NCBI RefSeq assembly: GCF_013401995.1
Contig: NZ_JACBJI010000004.1
Location: forward strand, 124,001 to 188,000
Origin: Flavobacterium agri
GTDB lineage: Bacteria > Bacteroidota > Bacteroidia > Flavobacteriales > Flavobacteriaceae
Reading direction: 5' to 3'
Length of the DNA stretch: 64,000 bases
Below the pieces are notes generated by a model. The model was given only the letters and a program-made list of their open reading frames with translations, was not told the DNA's origin and ran no database searches. The position numbers and the translations under genes are program-made. This document shows, one piece after another, positions 34,797 through 44,686 of this stretch. Within the stretch, counting starts at the first letter, position 1; every line of letters starts with the position of its first letter.

Positions 34797-35279
34797 ATGA
34801 AATTGATTGCCTCGATTCTTTGCCTGTTCGTTTTGGCTTCCGCCGATTTGACCGAAATCCGCAAAATGTATCCCGACGCCTCGAAAACCGAGGAAAGCGC
34901 CAAAGCCTTCCACGAAAAACTCGCCGCGGTCGCCGATAACGACGCCAACAAAGTACTGGTCGCTTACAAAGGCGCTTCGGAAACGCTGCTTTCGAAATAC
35001 GGCAACACGTTGGGCAAGAAAACCAAGCATATGAAAGCCGGAGCGAGCCTGATCGATGCCGCCGTTGCCGCCGAATCCGATAATATCGAAATCCGCATGG
35101 TGCGACTGTCGGTTCAGGAAAGCGTGCCCAAAATCGTCCGATACAAGAAAAACATTAAAGAAGACAAGGCATTTATCGCAGCCAACTACGGTAAAAGCGG
35201 CAACTTGAAAGAATACATCAAAAACTTCATTTTACGCTCGAAAAGTTTCTCGGACGAAGAGAAAAAAGCGTACAAATAG
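34797..35279 (+). CDS. Secreted hypothetical protein
   Basis: 160 aa from the ATG at 34797, 1 nt after the dehydratase stop; a longer frame to 34749 is less likely. Short hydrophobic N terminus (MKLIASILCLFVLASAD) is a probable signal peptide. Remainder is helical and charged (MYPDASKTEESAKAFHEKL, IEIRMVRLSVQ). Conserved position between dehydratase and glycosyltransferase suggests a role in the pathway, not known. Confidence 0.65.
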   Translation: MKLIASILCLFVLASADLTEIRKMYPDASKTEESAKAFHEKLAAVADNDANKVLVAYKGASETLLSKYGNTLGKKTKHMKAGASLIDAAVAAESDNIEIRMVRLSVQESVPKIVRYKKNIKEDKAFIAANYGKSGNLKEYIKNFILRSKSFSDEEKKAYK

Positions 35280-35287
35280 CCTTTCGG

Positions 35288-36454
35288 ATGACGCAGGTGA
35301 CGGAACAAATGAAAAGGCTCAACGTATGTGTGATCATTCCCACATACAACAACCACAAGACGCTCAAACGCGTGATCGATTCGGTGTTGGAATACACTCC
35401 TGACATCATTATCGTAAACGACGGCGCGACCGATTCGACGTCGGAAATCCTCGAAAATTATCGACAACTTACGATTGTCACGCATCCCAAAAACATAGGT
35501 AAAGGTATGGCGTTGCGCAACGGTTTCGCCAAAGCGCGCGAATTGGGATTTGACCATGCGATTACGATCGATTCAGACGGACAGCATTTCGCTTCCGATT
35601 TACCGATTTTCCTCGAAGCGCTCGAAGCGGAAGGCGATATCTTGCTCATCGGCGGACGCAATATGACGCAGGAAGGCGTGCCTAAGAAAAGCAGTTTTGG
35701 CAACAATTTTTCTAACTTTTGGTTTTGGTTCGAGACCGGAATCCGGCTTGAGGACACGCAATCTGGTTACCGATCGTATCCGTTGAAACGAATCCCGAAG
35801 AAATACTTCACCAAAAAATTCGAATTCGAGATCGAGGTCATCGTGCGTGCGGCCTGGCGCGGAATCGACGTGAAAAACGTGCCGATCCAAGTCAAATACG
35901 ACCCGAACGAACGGGTTTCCCATTTTCGTCCGTTCAAGGATTTTACACGCATTTCGATCCTGAACACGATTTTGGTGACGATTTGCCTGTTGTGGATTTT
36001 CCCGCGCAACCTGTTCCGAAAACTAAAAAAAAAAGGGATTAAGCGTTTCTTTTTAGAAAACGTGCTGCACAGCGAAGATTCGAATCGCGTCAAGGCGTTG
36101 TCGATCGCGCTCGGCGTGTTCATAGGCATTTCGCCGTTTTGGGGATTCCAGACCGTGCTGGCGTTGTTTCTCGCGACGGTTTTCAGACTCAACAAAGCCA
36201 TAGCATTCGCATTTTCGAACGTTTCGATTCCGCCGATGATCCCGCCTATCGTCGCGGGTTCGCTTTGGGTAGGGAGTTTGTTTTACGACACGGGTGCGCC
36301 GCTTTTCCCCGAATTGCCGATCACGTTCGAGAAGCTCAAAATCCATTTGGGACAATATCTCATAGGAAGTCTTACTTTAGCGGCGATTTCGGCGGTCGTG
36401 ATCGGGTTCCTGAGTTACGGATTGCTGAGGATTTTCAAGAAAGAAACGAAGTAA
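35288..36454 (+). CDS. Glycosyltransferase family 2 fused to DUF2062
   Basis: 388 aa. Residues about 10-240 are a GT-A fold (CVIIPTYNNHKTL, IIVNDGATDST, the DSDGQH metal site, a GYRSYPL acceptor loop). Residues about 260-385 are a DUF2062 membrane domain (LGVFIGISPFWGFQT and two to three hydrophobic segments). An alternative ATG at 35309 (MKRLNV) would give a more typical start. It may use polyprenyl- or nucleotide-sugars to modify an acceptor in the membrane. Confidence 0.85.
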   Translation: MTQVTEQMKRLNVCVIIPTYNNHKTLKRVIDSVLEYTPDIIIVNDGATDSTSEILENYRQLTIVTHPKNIGKGMALRNGFAKARELGFDHAITIDSDGQHFASDLPIFLEALEAEGDILLIGGRNMTQEGVPKKSSFGNNFSNFWFWFETGIRLEDTQSGYRSYPLKRIPKKYFTKKFEFEIEVIVRAAWRGIDVKNVPIQVKYDPNERVSHFRPFKDFTRISILNTILVTICLLWIFPRNLFRKLKKKGIKRFFLENVLHSEDSNRVKALSIALGVFIGISPFWGFQTVLALFLATVFRLNKAIAFAFSNVSIPPMIPPIVAGSLWVGSLFYDTGAPLFPELPITFEKLKIHLGQYLIGSLTLAAISAVVIGFLSYGLLRIFKKETK

Positions 36455-39400
36455 ATGCATAGGTTTTTCTTTGGCATACACCAATTCGTGAATCGGAACA
36501 AGTTCGTTTCCGTGGCCATTGCATTGGGAATTTTATGCATTTTCGGATTTTTCGGATCACGCCTCAAATTCGAGGAAGACGTCACCAAGCTTTTGCCCGT
36601 TAACGACAAGCTCGACGTGACCGCAAAAGTGCTCAAACAAGTCAATTTCGCCGATAAGATAACCGTCATTTTCGAATCGAAACCCAACGGTTCGCCCGAA
36701 GATTTACAGCAAACCGCCCAGGTTTTCATCGATTCGCTCGAAAAATCGTGCAAGCCGTTCTACAAGGAAATCCAAGGAAAAATCGCCGAGGAAAACATAG
36801 ACGAGACGATCGGGTTCGTGTTCGACAACCTGCCATTATTCTTGAATGAAACCGATTATGCCCAAATCGATTCCAAACTTTCGCAAGATTCGATAAAAGC
36901 CACGGTCGAGGCTAATTACCGCTCGATGCTATCGCCTTCGGGAATGGTAACCGGCGATTTCATCCGCCGCGATCCGCTCGGCATTTCGTTCATCGGACTC
37001 AAAAAACTACAGCAACTAAGTCTTGGAGACGATTTCACGCTCGAAAACGGATTCGTGATGACCAAGGACAAAAAGATGCTTTTGTTGTTTATCGCGCCCA
37101 ACCAATCGTCTGCCGAAGCCGACAAAAACGCCGAATTTTCGAAAAAACTATACGAGATAAAAGGAAAACTCGACAGTTCAAAAACCACCAAAGTCAGTTA
37201 CTTCGGCTCGCCTTTGATCGCCGTGGCCAACGCTACGCAAATCAAGGGAGACGTGATGCTCACGACGATTTTGGCGATGAGCGCCCTGATGCTGATCCTG
37301 ATTTTGTTCTACCGGAAAATCACGATCCCGATCATCATTTTCATCCCGACGATTTTCGGGGCGTTGTTCGCGCTCACGGTCTTGTATTTCGTCAAGGAGA
37401 CCATTTCGGCCATTTCGCTTGGAATCGGCGCGATCCTGATTGGGATTACGATCGATTATTCGCTTCACATCCTCACGCATTACAAACACAACGTCGATGT
37501 GAAACACACGTACGAAATCATCACAAAGCCGCTGTTTATGAGCTCTTCGACGACGGCTTTGGCGTTTTTGTGCCTGCTTTTCGTAAAATCGGAAGCGTTG
37601 CGCGATTTGGGGATTTTTGCGGCCTCGATCGTCATGGGCTCGGCATTTTTCTCGCTTTTGATCGTGCCGCATCTGTACAAACCCAACAAAGACGTCACGG
37701 CTCACAAGGAGAATTTCATTGAACGCGCCGCCGGATTTTCGTTTGACAGCAACAAATGGCTGATTTTGGGTTGCGCGATTTTGGTCGTCATAAGCATTTT
37801 CACTTCGAAAAAAGTCGATTTCGACAACGATCTTTCGAAACTCAATTACATTCCCGAAGACATCCGTCAAGCGGAAAAACAACTAGAGAAAAATTCGAGC
37901 CTCACGTCCAAAACGATTTACGTCGCGGCCTACGGAAACAGTCTCGATGCGGCTTTGGCAAGCAATTCGAAGCTTTTTTCCGATTTGGAATCCGATAAGA
38001 AATCGGGCAAAATACTCAATTTCAGCTCCATCGGCGGATTGGTTTTGCCTGTATCGCAGCAACAGCAAAAAATCGATCGCTGGAATTCGTTCTGGACGCC
38101 CGAAAAGAAATCGGCGTTGCGATCGAAATTGATTTCCGAAGGTGAAAAAGTCGGATTCAAAGCCAACACCTACGAACCGTTTTTCGAGGAACTGAACAAG
38201 AATTTCGAACCGGTTCCGATTCACGAACTCAACAAAGTCGCGGCTTTGCAGCTTGGCGAATTCATTGCGCACAAAAACGATTTCTATACCGTTTCAACGT
38301 TGGTCAAAGTCTCGAACGGCCAGCGCGACGCTTTCGTGAAATCGGCGGCGACCAAGAAAAATGTCGTTGCGATCGACAGACAAGAAATGAACGAGACGTT
38401 TCTGACGCAGCTTCGCGATGATTTCAACAATCTTGTCGATTATTCGCTGATTGCGGTCGTAGCGATACTTTTCGTGTTTTTCCGGCGCATCGAAATCGTA
38501 CTCGTGGCGACCATTCCTATTGTTTTGACGGGTTTGGTCACGGCTGGCGTCATGGGCATTTTCGGACTCGAGCTCAACATTTTCAGCACGATCGTGTGTA
38601 CGCTCATTTTCGGGCACGGCGTCGATTTCTCGATTTTCATGACAAGTGCGCTGCAAAAGGAATATACCGACGGTCGGGACGAACGAAAGGTGTACAGGAC
38701 TTCGATTATCCTCGCGGCAATTACGACGATTTTAGGCGTCGGAGCTTTGATTTTTGCGGGACATCCGTCGTTGAAATCGATTTCTACGGCCGCACTCATC
38801 GGGGTTTTTGCGGCCTGCGCGATGATTTTCGTGTTGTATCCGATGATTTTCCGCTGGGTTTTCTTCGCGCGTCGCAAGAAAGGTTTCGCACCGATACAGC
38901 TCAGGCGCATGTTGCATTCGTTCTTTTCGCTTGCGTATTATGCGATCGGAGGTTTTTTCATCTCGATTTTCGCTTGGCTCATGATGAAGCTGCTGCCGTT
39001 ATCGAAGCGGCGCAAACAGAAAATCTTCCACAGGATCATGTCGGGTTACATGAACTCGGTTTTTTATACGTTTCCGGCCGTGACGCGCAGGATTTACAAC
39101 GAGCAAAACGAAGATTTTTCGAAACCGGCCGTAATCATCGCCAACCATACCTCGTTTCTCGATACGATGGCCATGGGCGGACTCAACGGCAACATCATTT
39201 TCCTGGTTTCCGATCACGTATACAACAATCCGATTATTGGGCTTGGCGTGCGTTTGGCGGGATTTTATCCGGCGAGCGAAGGTTTGAAAACGGGTGTCGA
39301 GCATTTGCGCGAGAAGGTCAATCAAGGTTTTTCGCTTATGATTTTCCCCGAAGGCACGCGTTCTGAAGACAATTCGATCAAACGCTTCAAAAAAGGCGCA

Positions 39401-40120
39401 TTTTTTCTCGCACAAGAGTTCGATCTGGATATTTTACCGGTTTTGATACAAGGTTATTCCGAAGCCGCACCCAAAAACGATTTCATCCTTAACGGAACGA
39501 CGACAGCAATCAAATTCCTTCCGCGCATCAAGCCAGACGATTTGAGTTTCGGAAAGGATTACGCCGAGCGCACCAAGAAAGTCAACGCCTACATGCGAGA
39601 CGAATTCCAAAAATTACGAGCAGCTGAAGAAGGCCCGAAATACTGGAAAAAATTCGTGTTGGGCAGTTTCGACTTTAAAGAAGAATTTGTCGTTTCGGCC
39701 GTGAAATCCGACCTTAATGCGAATATGGAGTTGTACCATCGTCTCAACAAGCACATCGGGATAAAATCCAAAATGCTGCACGTGGCAGACGATTACGGCC
39801 AACTCGATGTGTTGCTCGCGTTCCAGCAATCTACAAGACGCATCGATTCGTACATTGCCGACGACGAGACAAGACGCATCGCCAACCAAAGCCATGTGTT
39901 GCAAAAACGCGAAATCACGTATATTTCCAAACCCGAAAAGCGATATGAGACTTTGTTGATTTCGGCCAAGCGCGTCGAAACAGAAGCGGTTGCCCGACTT
40001 TCGGACCATGTCATTTTACTCGATAACGATGCGTTCGTCGAAATATTCGAAAATCTCGGATTCAAAACGATCCATACAGAACAAAAAATTACGATCCTGA
40101 AACGTGAAGCAGCAGTATGA
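36455..40120 (+). CDS. MMPL/RND-type exporter fused to a PlsC acyltransferase
   Basis: 1221 aa in three parts. Residues about 1-820: two-lobed MMPL/RND transporter with twelve predicted membrane segments and two large periplasmic loops. Residues about 870-1050: PlsC domain with NHTSFLD (H-x4-D) near 895 and FPEGTRSE near 963. Residues about 1060-1221: an extra domain whose LHVADDYGQLDVLLAF resembles a degenerate Rossmann/methyltransferase glycine-poor motif. It probably exports the pigment or precursor and acylates it. Starts right at the previous stop (TAAATG). Confidence 0.88.
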   Translation: MHRFFFGIHQFVNRNKFVSVAIALGILCIFGFFGSRLKFEEDVTKLLPVNDKLDVTAKVLKQVNFADKITVIFESKPNGSPEDLQQTAQVFIDSLEKSCKPFYKEIQGKIAEENIDETIGFVFDNLPLFLNETDYAQIDSKLSQDSIKATVEANYRSMLSPSGMVTGDFIRRDPLGISFIGLKKLQQLSLGDDFTLENGFVMTKDKKMLLLFIAPNQSSAEADKNAEFSKKLYEIKGKLDSSKTTKVSYFGSPLIAVANATQIKGDVMLTTILAMSALMLILILFYRKITIPIIIFIPTIFGALFALTVLYFVKETISAISLGIGAILIGITIDYSLHILTHYKHNVDVKHTYEIITKPLFMSSSTTALAFLCLLFVKSEALRDLGIFAASIVMGSAFFSLLIVPHLYKPNKDVTAHKENFIERAAGFSFDSNKWLILGCAILVVISIFTSKKVDFDNDLSKLNYIPEDIRQAEKQLEKNSSLTSKTIYVAAYGNSLDAALASNSKLFSDLESDKKSGKILNFSSIGGLVLPVSQQQQKIDRWNSFWTPEKKSALRSKLISEGEKVGFKANTYEPFFEELNKNFEPVPIHELNKVAALQLGEFIAHKNDFYTVSTLVKVSNGQRDAFVKSAATKKNVVAIDRQEMNETFLTQLRDDFNNLVDYSLIAVVAILFVFFRRIEIVLVATIPIVLTGLVTAGVMGIFGLELNIFSTIVCTLIFGHGVDFSIFMTSALQKEYTDGRDERKVYRTSIILAAITTILGVGALIFAGHPSLKSISTAALIGVFAACAMIFVLYPMIFRWVFFARRKKGFAPIQLRRMLHSFFSLAYYAIGGFFISIFAWLMMKLLPLSKRRKQKIFHRIMSGYMNSVFYTFPAVTRRIYNEQNEDFSKPAVIIANHTSFLDTMAMGGLNGNIIFLVSDHVYNNPIIGLGVRLAGFYPASEGLKTGVEHLREKVNQGFSLMIFPEGTRSEDNSIKRFKKGAFFLAQEFDLDILPVLIQGYSEAAPKNDFILNGTTTAIKFLPRIKPDDLSFGKDYAERTKKVNAYMRDEFQKLRAAEEGPKYWKKFVLGSFDFKEEFVVSAVKSDLNANMELYHRLNKHIGIKSKMLHVADDYGQLDVLLAFQQSTRRIDSYIADDETRRIANQSHVLQKREITYISKPEKRYETLLISAKRVETEAVARLSDHVILLDNDAFVEIFENLGFKTIHTEQKITILKREAAV

Positions 40121-41615
40121 TGTCGTGATAATCGGAAGCGGGCTTGCCGGCTTGGTTTCGGGCGTAATCCTCGCCAAGGAAGGTTACAGCGTGTGCGTGC
40201 TCGAGAAGAACAACCAATTTGGCGGCAATCTGCAGACGTTCGTTCGCGACAAGACGATTTTCGATACGGGCATCCATTACATCGGCGGATTGGACAAAGG
40301 ACAGAATCTGAACCGATTGTTCTCGTACCTCGGAATCATGGACGATTTGCGTCTCAAACGCATGGATCGCGCGGGTTTCGACATGATTTCGTTCGGAGAC
40401 GATCCGACCGAATATCCGCAATCGCAAGGTTACGACACGTTTGTGTCCGAATTGTCGAAATTCTTCCCCGAAGAACAACAAAACATCCGCAACTACTGCG
40501 ATAAATTACAAGCGGCCTGCGATACTTTTCCGCTTTACAAACTCGAATCCGAAGGGTCGTATGACGAAAATATGATGCGCCTCAACGCCAAACAAGTCAT
40601 CGATTCGATCACCGAAAACGAGAAACTGCGCGCGGTTTTGGCCGGAACGAATTTCCTGTACGCGGCAATTCCAGACAAATCGCCGTTTTACCTGCATGCG
40701 CTCGCGGTGAATTCGTACCTGCAAAGTGCGTATCGCTGCATCAACGGCGGCAGCCAAATCACCAAACAGCTCATCAGGCAATTGAAGGCGTTCGGAGGCG
40801 AAACGTACAAATACAAAGAAGTCGTGAAGATCGAGGTCGAAGAAGAATCGGCAAAATCGGTCAAAATGAAAGACGGATCCGAGGTTCGCGCCGATATTTT
40901 CATATCGAACATCGAACTCAAGACGATGCTCGATCTGGTCGGGGCAGAACACTTCCGGAAGGCATTTTACAACCGCATCCAAAGCCTTGAAAATACGTTG
41001 TCGGCGTTTAGCGTTTATATCGTTTTCAAGCCGGATTGCTTCACATACATCAACAAGAATTTCTATCATTTCGCTTCGACGGATGAGGTTTGGACGGCTC
41101 ACGATTATACCGAAGAAACTTGGCCGAAATCGTATATGGTCGCGATGAACGCCACGCATCATTCCGAAGATTTCGCCGACGGTATGACGATTTTGTCTTA
41201 CATGAAATACGAAGACGTCAGGCATTGGGAAAACACGTTCAATACGACGGCCGAAAAGCACGACAGAGGCGAAACCTACGAAGCATTCAAGAACCGTAAA
41301 GCCGAAAAATTGATTGCAGAAGTAGAGAAAAAGTTCCCGAACCTGCGCGATTGCATCAAATCGGTACATACTTCGTCGCCTTTGAGTTACCGCGATTACA
41401 TCGGAAGTTCTGAAGGGAATATGTACGGTTATGTGAAAGATGCCGAAAATCCGCTGATGACGATGATTCCGCTCAAGACGAAGTTTTCGAATTTGTATCT
41501 TACGGGACAAAGCGTGAGCACGCACGGCGTTGTCGGGGTTGCGCTCGGTGCGGTTCGGACTTGCAGCGAAATTTTGGGGCGCAAGTATATTATCGATAAG
41601 ATTGCAGGAAGATGA
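40104..41615 (+). CDS. FAD-dependent desaturase/oxidoreductase (CrtI-like)
   Basis: 503 aa. N-terminal IIGSGLAGLVSGVILAKEGYSVCVLEKN is the FAD-binding Rossmann motif; FGGNLQTF and a C-terminal YLTGQSVSTHGVVGVALGA close the flavin fold, as in phytoene desaturase and retinol saturase relatives. In the pigment cluster it may act on the polyene or on the resorcinol precursor. Overlaps the exporter gene by 17 nt and the C45 gene by 4 nt. Confidence 0.85.
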   Translation: MKQQYDVVIIGSGLAGLVSGVILAKEGYSVCVLEKNNQFGGNLQTFVRDKTIFDTGIHYIGGLDKGQNLNRLFSYLGIMDDLRLKRMDRAGFDMISFGDDPTEYPQSQGYDTFVSELSKFFPEEQQNIRNYCDKLQAACDTFPLYKLESEGSYDENMMRLNAKQVIDSITENEKLRAVLAGTNFLYAAIPDKSPFYLHALAVNSYLQSAYRCINGGSQITKQLIRQLKAFGGETYKYKEVVKIEVEEESAKSVKMKDGSEVRADIFISNIELKTMLDLVGAEHFRKAFYNRIQSLENTLSAFSVYIVFKPDCFTYINKNFYHFASTDEVWTAHDYTEETWPKSYMVAMNATHHSEDFADGMTILSYMKYEDVRHWENTFNTTAEKHDRGETYEAFKNRKAEKLIAEVEKKFPNLRDCIKSVHTSSPLSYRDYIGSSEGNMYGYVKDAENPLMTMIPLKTKFSNLYLTGQSVSTHGVVGVALGAVRTCSEILGRKYIIDKIAGR

Positions 41616-43321
41616 TGAAGTCGAAAGAAAGTCGAAAGTCAATAGGCCTTTTGGTTCAAAAATTCGTTTGTTCCATATTGCTGATTTTCCTTGTAGGATG
41701 CGGTACTTCGGGTTCGTTGCATCACAAACCGATCACAAAAGGTTACGATTCGATTGCGCCGAGAGTCGAGAAGATTTCACCCGAAAAATTCATTTCGGGC
41801 AACAATTTCCTGATCAAGAACAAACAACAGCTTTGGGAATTGTACGTCGAAGGCGATCCGCTGCAGATTGGTTTGACAACGGGCGCGCTCGAGGATTCAC
41901 TGTTGAAAAAGCAGGAAAAAGTCTTCTTTTCGAAAATCGAGGAAATCGTACCGTCCAAATCGAAACAAAAGCTGCTTCGCAAAATCCTGACGTGGTACAA
42001 CCGAAAATTGTATCTGAACGTTCCCGAAGAATACAAAACCGAAATCTACGGGCTTTCGCAATACACATCCCACGATTATGACTTTATCGCGCCGCGGTAT
42101 TTGCGCACGTTGTATTTGCACGGCGCTCACGACATCGGGCATGCGATGCAGGATTTGATGCTCGTCGGATGTTCGTCGTTTGCGGCTTGGGGCGACAAAT
42201 CGGCCGACGGGAAACTGATTCTCGGGCGCAATTTCGATTTTTACGCCGGAGACGATTTCGCCAAGGACAAAGTCATCGCTTTCATAAGACCCGACAAAGG
42301 GAACGCTTTCATGACCGTGACCTGGGCCGGAATGATCGGAGCGGTTTCGGGCATGAACGACAAAGGCTTGACGGTGACGATCAATGCCGGCAAATCGAAA
42401 ATCCCGCTGATTGCCAAAACGCCGATCTCGATTTTGACGCGTGAGATTCTGCAATACGCATCGACAATAGACGAAGCGGTCGCGATTGCCAAAAAGCGCC
42501 AGGTTTTCGTATCCGAAGCAATCATGGTCGGAAGCGCGAAAGACGGAAAAGCCGCGCTGATAGAGGTTTCTCCTAAAAATTTCGGTGTTTACGAAGTTCC
42601 CAATTCCGCAGATCAACTTTTGTGTTCGAATCATTTCCAAAGCGAGCCGTATAAGAACGACAAGCGCAACAACGACGCAATCAAGAATTCGCATTCGAAA
42701 TACCGCTTCGATAAATTGACCGAAGATTTCAACCGGAATCCGAAGATAAATCCCGAAATCGCGGCTTCCATATTGCGCGACACCAAATCGCTCGAAGGCG
42801 GATTGCCGCTCGGTTACGGGAACGAAAAAGCACTGAACCAGCTATTGGCGCACCATGGCGTGATTTTCCAACCGAACGATTTGAAAGTTTGGGTTTCGGC
42901 GAATCCGTATCAATTGGGCGAATTCGTGTGCTACGATCTCCATGCGATTTTCGGTAAAGAACGCAACTCAAAATTCGTATCGACGCTTGCCGCCAATTCG
43001 CTGAACATTGCGCAAGATCCTTTCGCGAATTCGGAAGCGTTCAAAAAGTACGAGCAATATCGCATAGAAGACAGAAAAATGGACGGATTCCTCGAAAACG
43101 AATCAGGAATGACCGAAGAATTTGCGAGAAATTACCAATCTTTGAATCCCGATTTGTGGATCGTGCATTACAAAGTGGGCCAATATTATTTCGGGAAAAA
43201 GGAGTACGCCAAGGCAAAACCACATTTCGAAATGGCACTGACCAAGGAAATCACGACGCTTCCGGCAAAGGAACACGCTCAGGAATACCTCAAAAAAATC
43301 AATAAAAAGCTCAAAAAGTAG
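41612..43321 (+). CDS. C45-type autoproteolytic acyltransferase lipoprotein
   Basis: 569 aa with lipobox LVGC, so lipid-anchored outside the cytosol. The Ntn-hydrolase core of acyl-CoA:6-aminopenicillanate acyltransferase/choloylglycine hydrolase relatives starts at Cys187 in LVGCSSFAAWGDKSADG, followed by GRNFDFY and GMNDKGLTVTIN. Self-cleavage before Cys187 is expected from the family. The C terminus (about 525-569) is TPR-like. It is a candidate for forming the ester between the aryl polyene acid and the resorcinol. Confidence 0.82.
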   Translation: MMKSKESRKSIGLLVQKFVCSILLIFLVGCGTSGSLHHKPITKGYDSIAPRVEKISPEKFISGNNFLIKNKQQLWELYVEGDPLQIGLTTGALEDSLLKKQEKVFFSKIEEIVPSKSKQKLLRKILTWYNRKLYLNVPEEYKTEIYGLSQYTSHDYDFIAPRYLRTLYLHGAHDIGHAMQDLMLVGCSSFAAWGDKSADGKLILGRNFDFYAGDDFAKDKVIAFIRPDKGNAFMTVTWAGMIGAVSGMNDKGLTVTINAGKSKIPLIAKTPISILTREILQYASTIDEAVAIAKKRQVFVSEAIMVGSAKDGKAALIEVSPKNFGVYEVPNSADQLLCSNHFQSEPYKNDKRNNDAIKNSHSKYRFDKLTEDFNRNPKINPEIAASILRDTKSLEGGLPLGYGNEKALNQLLAHHGVIFQPNDLKVWVSANPYQLGEFVCYDLHAIFGKERNSKFVSTLAANSLNIAQDPFANSEAFKKYEQYRIEDRKMDGFLENESGMTEEFARNYQSLNPDLWIVHYKVGQYYFGKKEYAKAKPHFEMALTKEITTLPAKEHAQEYLKKINKKLKK

Positions 43322-43356
43322 CTTTATAGTCCAGGATTTACAGATTGAAAAAACTT

Positions 43357-43378
43357 CATTCGTGCATTCGTGGCTAAA
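43357..43378 (+). repeat. CATTCGTG dispersed repeat
   Basis: CATTCGTGCATTCGTGGCTAAA shares its sequence with the inverted repeat at 4484-4547. It sits in the 67-nt gap before the ligase gene. Confidence 0.6.
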
Positions 43379-43388
43379 ACAAATAAAA

Positions 43389-44681
43389 ATGATGATCCCG
43401 AAAATCGAAACCGCTTCGGCCCAAGAAATACAAGCGTTCCAGGAATCGGAATTGGCCAAGACTTTGAAATACGTTTCACAGCATTCGGCTTATTACAAAC
43501 GACTTTTTGCCGATAAGAATATCGATGTTTCCTCAATCAAAACGATTGATGATTTACGTCAGATTCCGGTCACGACGAAGGCCGAACTGCAAGCGTTCAA
43601 CGACGATTTCTTATGTGTCCCGACGACCGAAATCATCGATTATGCCACGACTTCGGGCACTTTGGGCGATCCGGTGACGTTCGGCCTGACCGATAAAGAT
43701 CTTGACCGACTCGCGTACAACGAAGCGATTTCGTTCGATTGCGCGGGAATCAAACACGGCGATATCGTGCAATTGATGACGACGATCGACAGAAGATTCA
43801 TGGCCGGATTGGCATATTTTCTCGGACTTCGCAAGATGAAAGTAGGCGTGATCCGCGTCGGCGCCGGAATTCCGGAGTTACAATGGGATTCGATCCGAAA
43901 GTACAAACCGACGTATTTGATCACCGTTCCGTCGTTTCTGCTCAAACTCATCGAATACGCCGAAGCACACGGCATCGATTATAAAAATTCGGGTATAAAA
44001 GGCGCGGTCTGTATCGGAGAAGCGTTACGCGAACAGGATTTTTCGGATAGTACGTTGTCGCGCAAAATCGCCGAAAAATGGGACATCAAACTCTATTCGA
44101 CCTATGCTTCGACCGAAATGGCGACGGCGTTTACCGAATGCGAATTCCACGTCGGCGGGCATCATCACCCCGAATTGATCGTAGTGGAAACCGTCGATGA
44201 CGAAAACAATCCCGTTGCCGACGGAGAACCTGGCGAATTGGTCATTACGAATCTCGGCGTCGAAGGCATGCCGCTTATCCGTTTCAAGACGGGCGATATC
44301 GTGCAATTACACCGCGAACCTTGCCGATGCGGACGCAATACGTTGCGCGTCGGGCCGGTTTTGGGCAGAAAACAGCAAATGATCAAATATAAAGGCACGA
44401 CGCTTTATCCGCCCGCGATGACGAACGTTTTGAACGATTTCGAGAACATCGATTTGCACGTGATCGAGATTTCGACGAACGATTTGGGAACGGACGAAAT
44501 CCTTATCAAGCTTGCCGTAAAACACGAATCCGAGCAGTTTTTGCGCGAAATCAAAGACCATTTCAGGGCGAAATTGCGCGTGACGCCAAGGATTGAATTC
44601 ACGACGAAAGAAGCTTTGAGTCCCATCGTTTTCAATCCGATGAGTAGAAAACCGATCACTTTTTTTGATTTCCGAAAATAA
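43389..44681 (+). CDS. Phenylacetate-CoA-ligase-like AMP-binding enzyme
   Basis: 430 aa from the ATG at 43389. PaaK-type adenylate-forming fold: TTSGTLGDPVTFGLT phosphate loop, YASTEMATAFTEC, the Cys-containing REPCRCGRN segment and GRKQQMIKYKGTTLYPPAM near the C-terminal hinge. In the flexirubin pathway it should activate 4-coumarate (from the ammonia-lyase) and load it to CoA or ACP. Last clear cluster gene. Confidence 0.88.
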   Translation: MMIPKIETASAQEIQAFQESELAKTLKYVSQHSAYYKRLFADKNIDVSSIKTIDDLRQIPVTTKAELQAFNDDFLCVPTTEIIDYATTSGTLGDPVTFGLTDKDLDRLAYNEAISFDCAGIKHGDIVQLMTTIDRRFMAGLAYFLGLRKMKVGVIRVGAGIPELQWDSIRKYKPTYLITVPSFLLKLIEYAEAHGIDYKNSGIKGAVCIGEALREQDFSDSTLSRKIAEKWDIKLYSTYASTEMATAFTECEFHVGGHHHPELIVVETVDDENNPVADGEPGELVITNLGVEGMPLIRFKTGDIVQLHREPCRCGRNTLRVGPVLGRKQQMIKYKGTTLYPPAMTNVLNDFENIDLHVIEISTNDLGTDEILIKLAVKHESEQFLREIKDHFRAKLRVTPRIEFTTKEALSPIVFNPMSRKPITFFDFRK

Positions 44682-44686
44682 GCCCA

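Noticed and set aside
37178..37882. A 234-aa open frame opposite the MMPL gene, and similar long antisense frames elsewhere (e.g. 27624-28748, 40506-41642)
   Set aside because: Arg/Asp-rich, no family pattern, and fully inside strongly coded genes; shadows of high-GC third-position coding.
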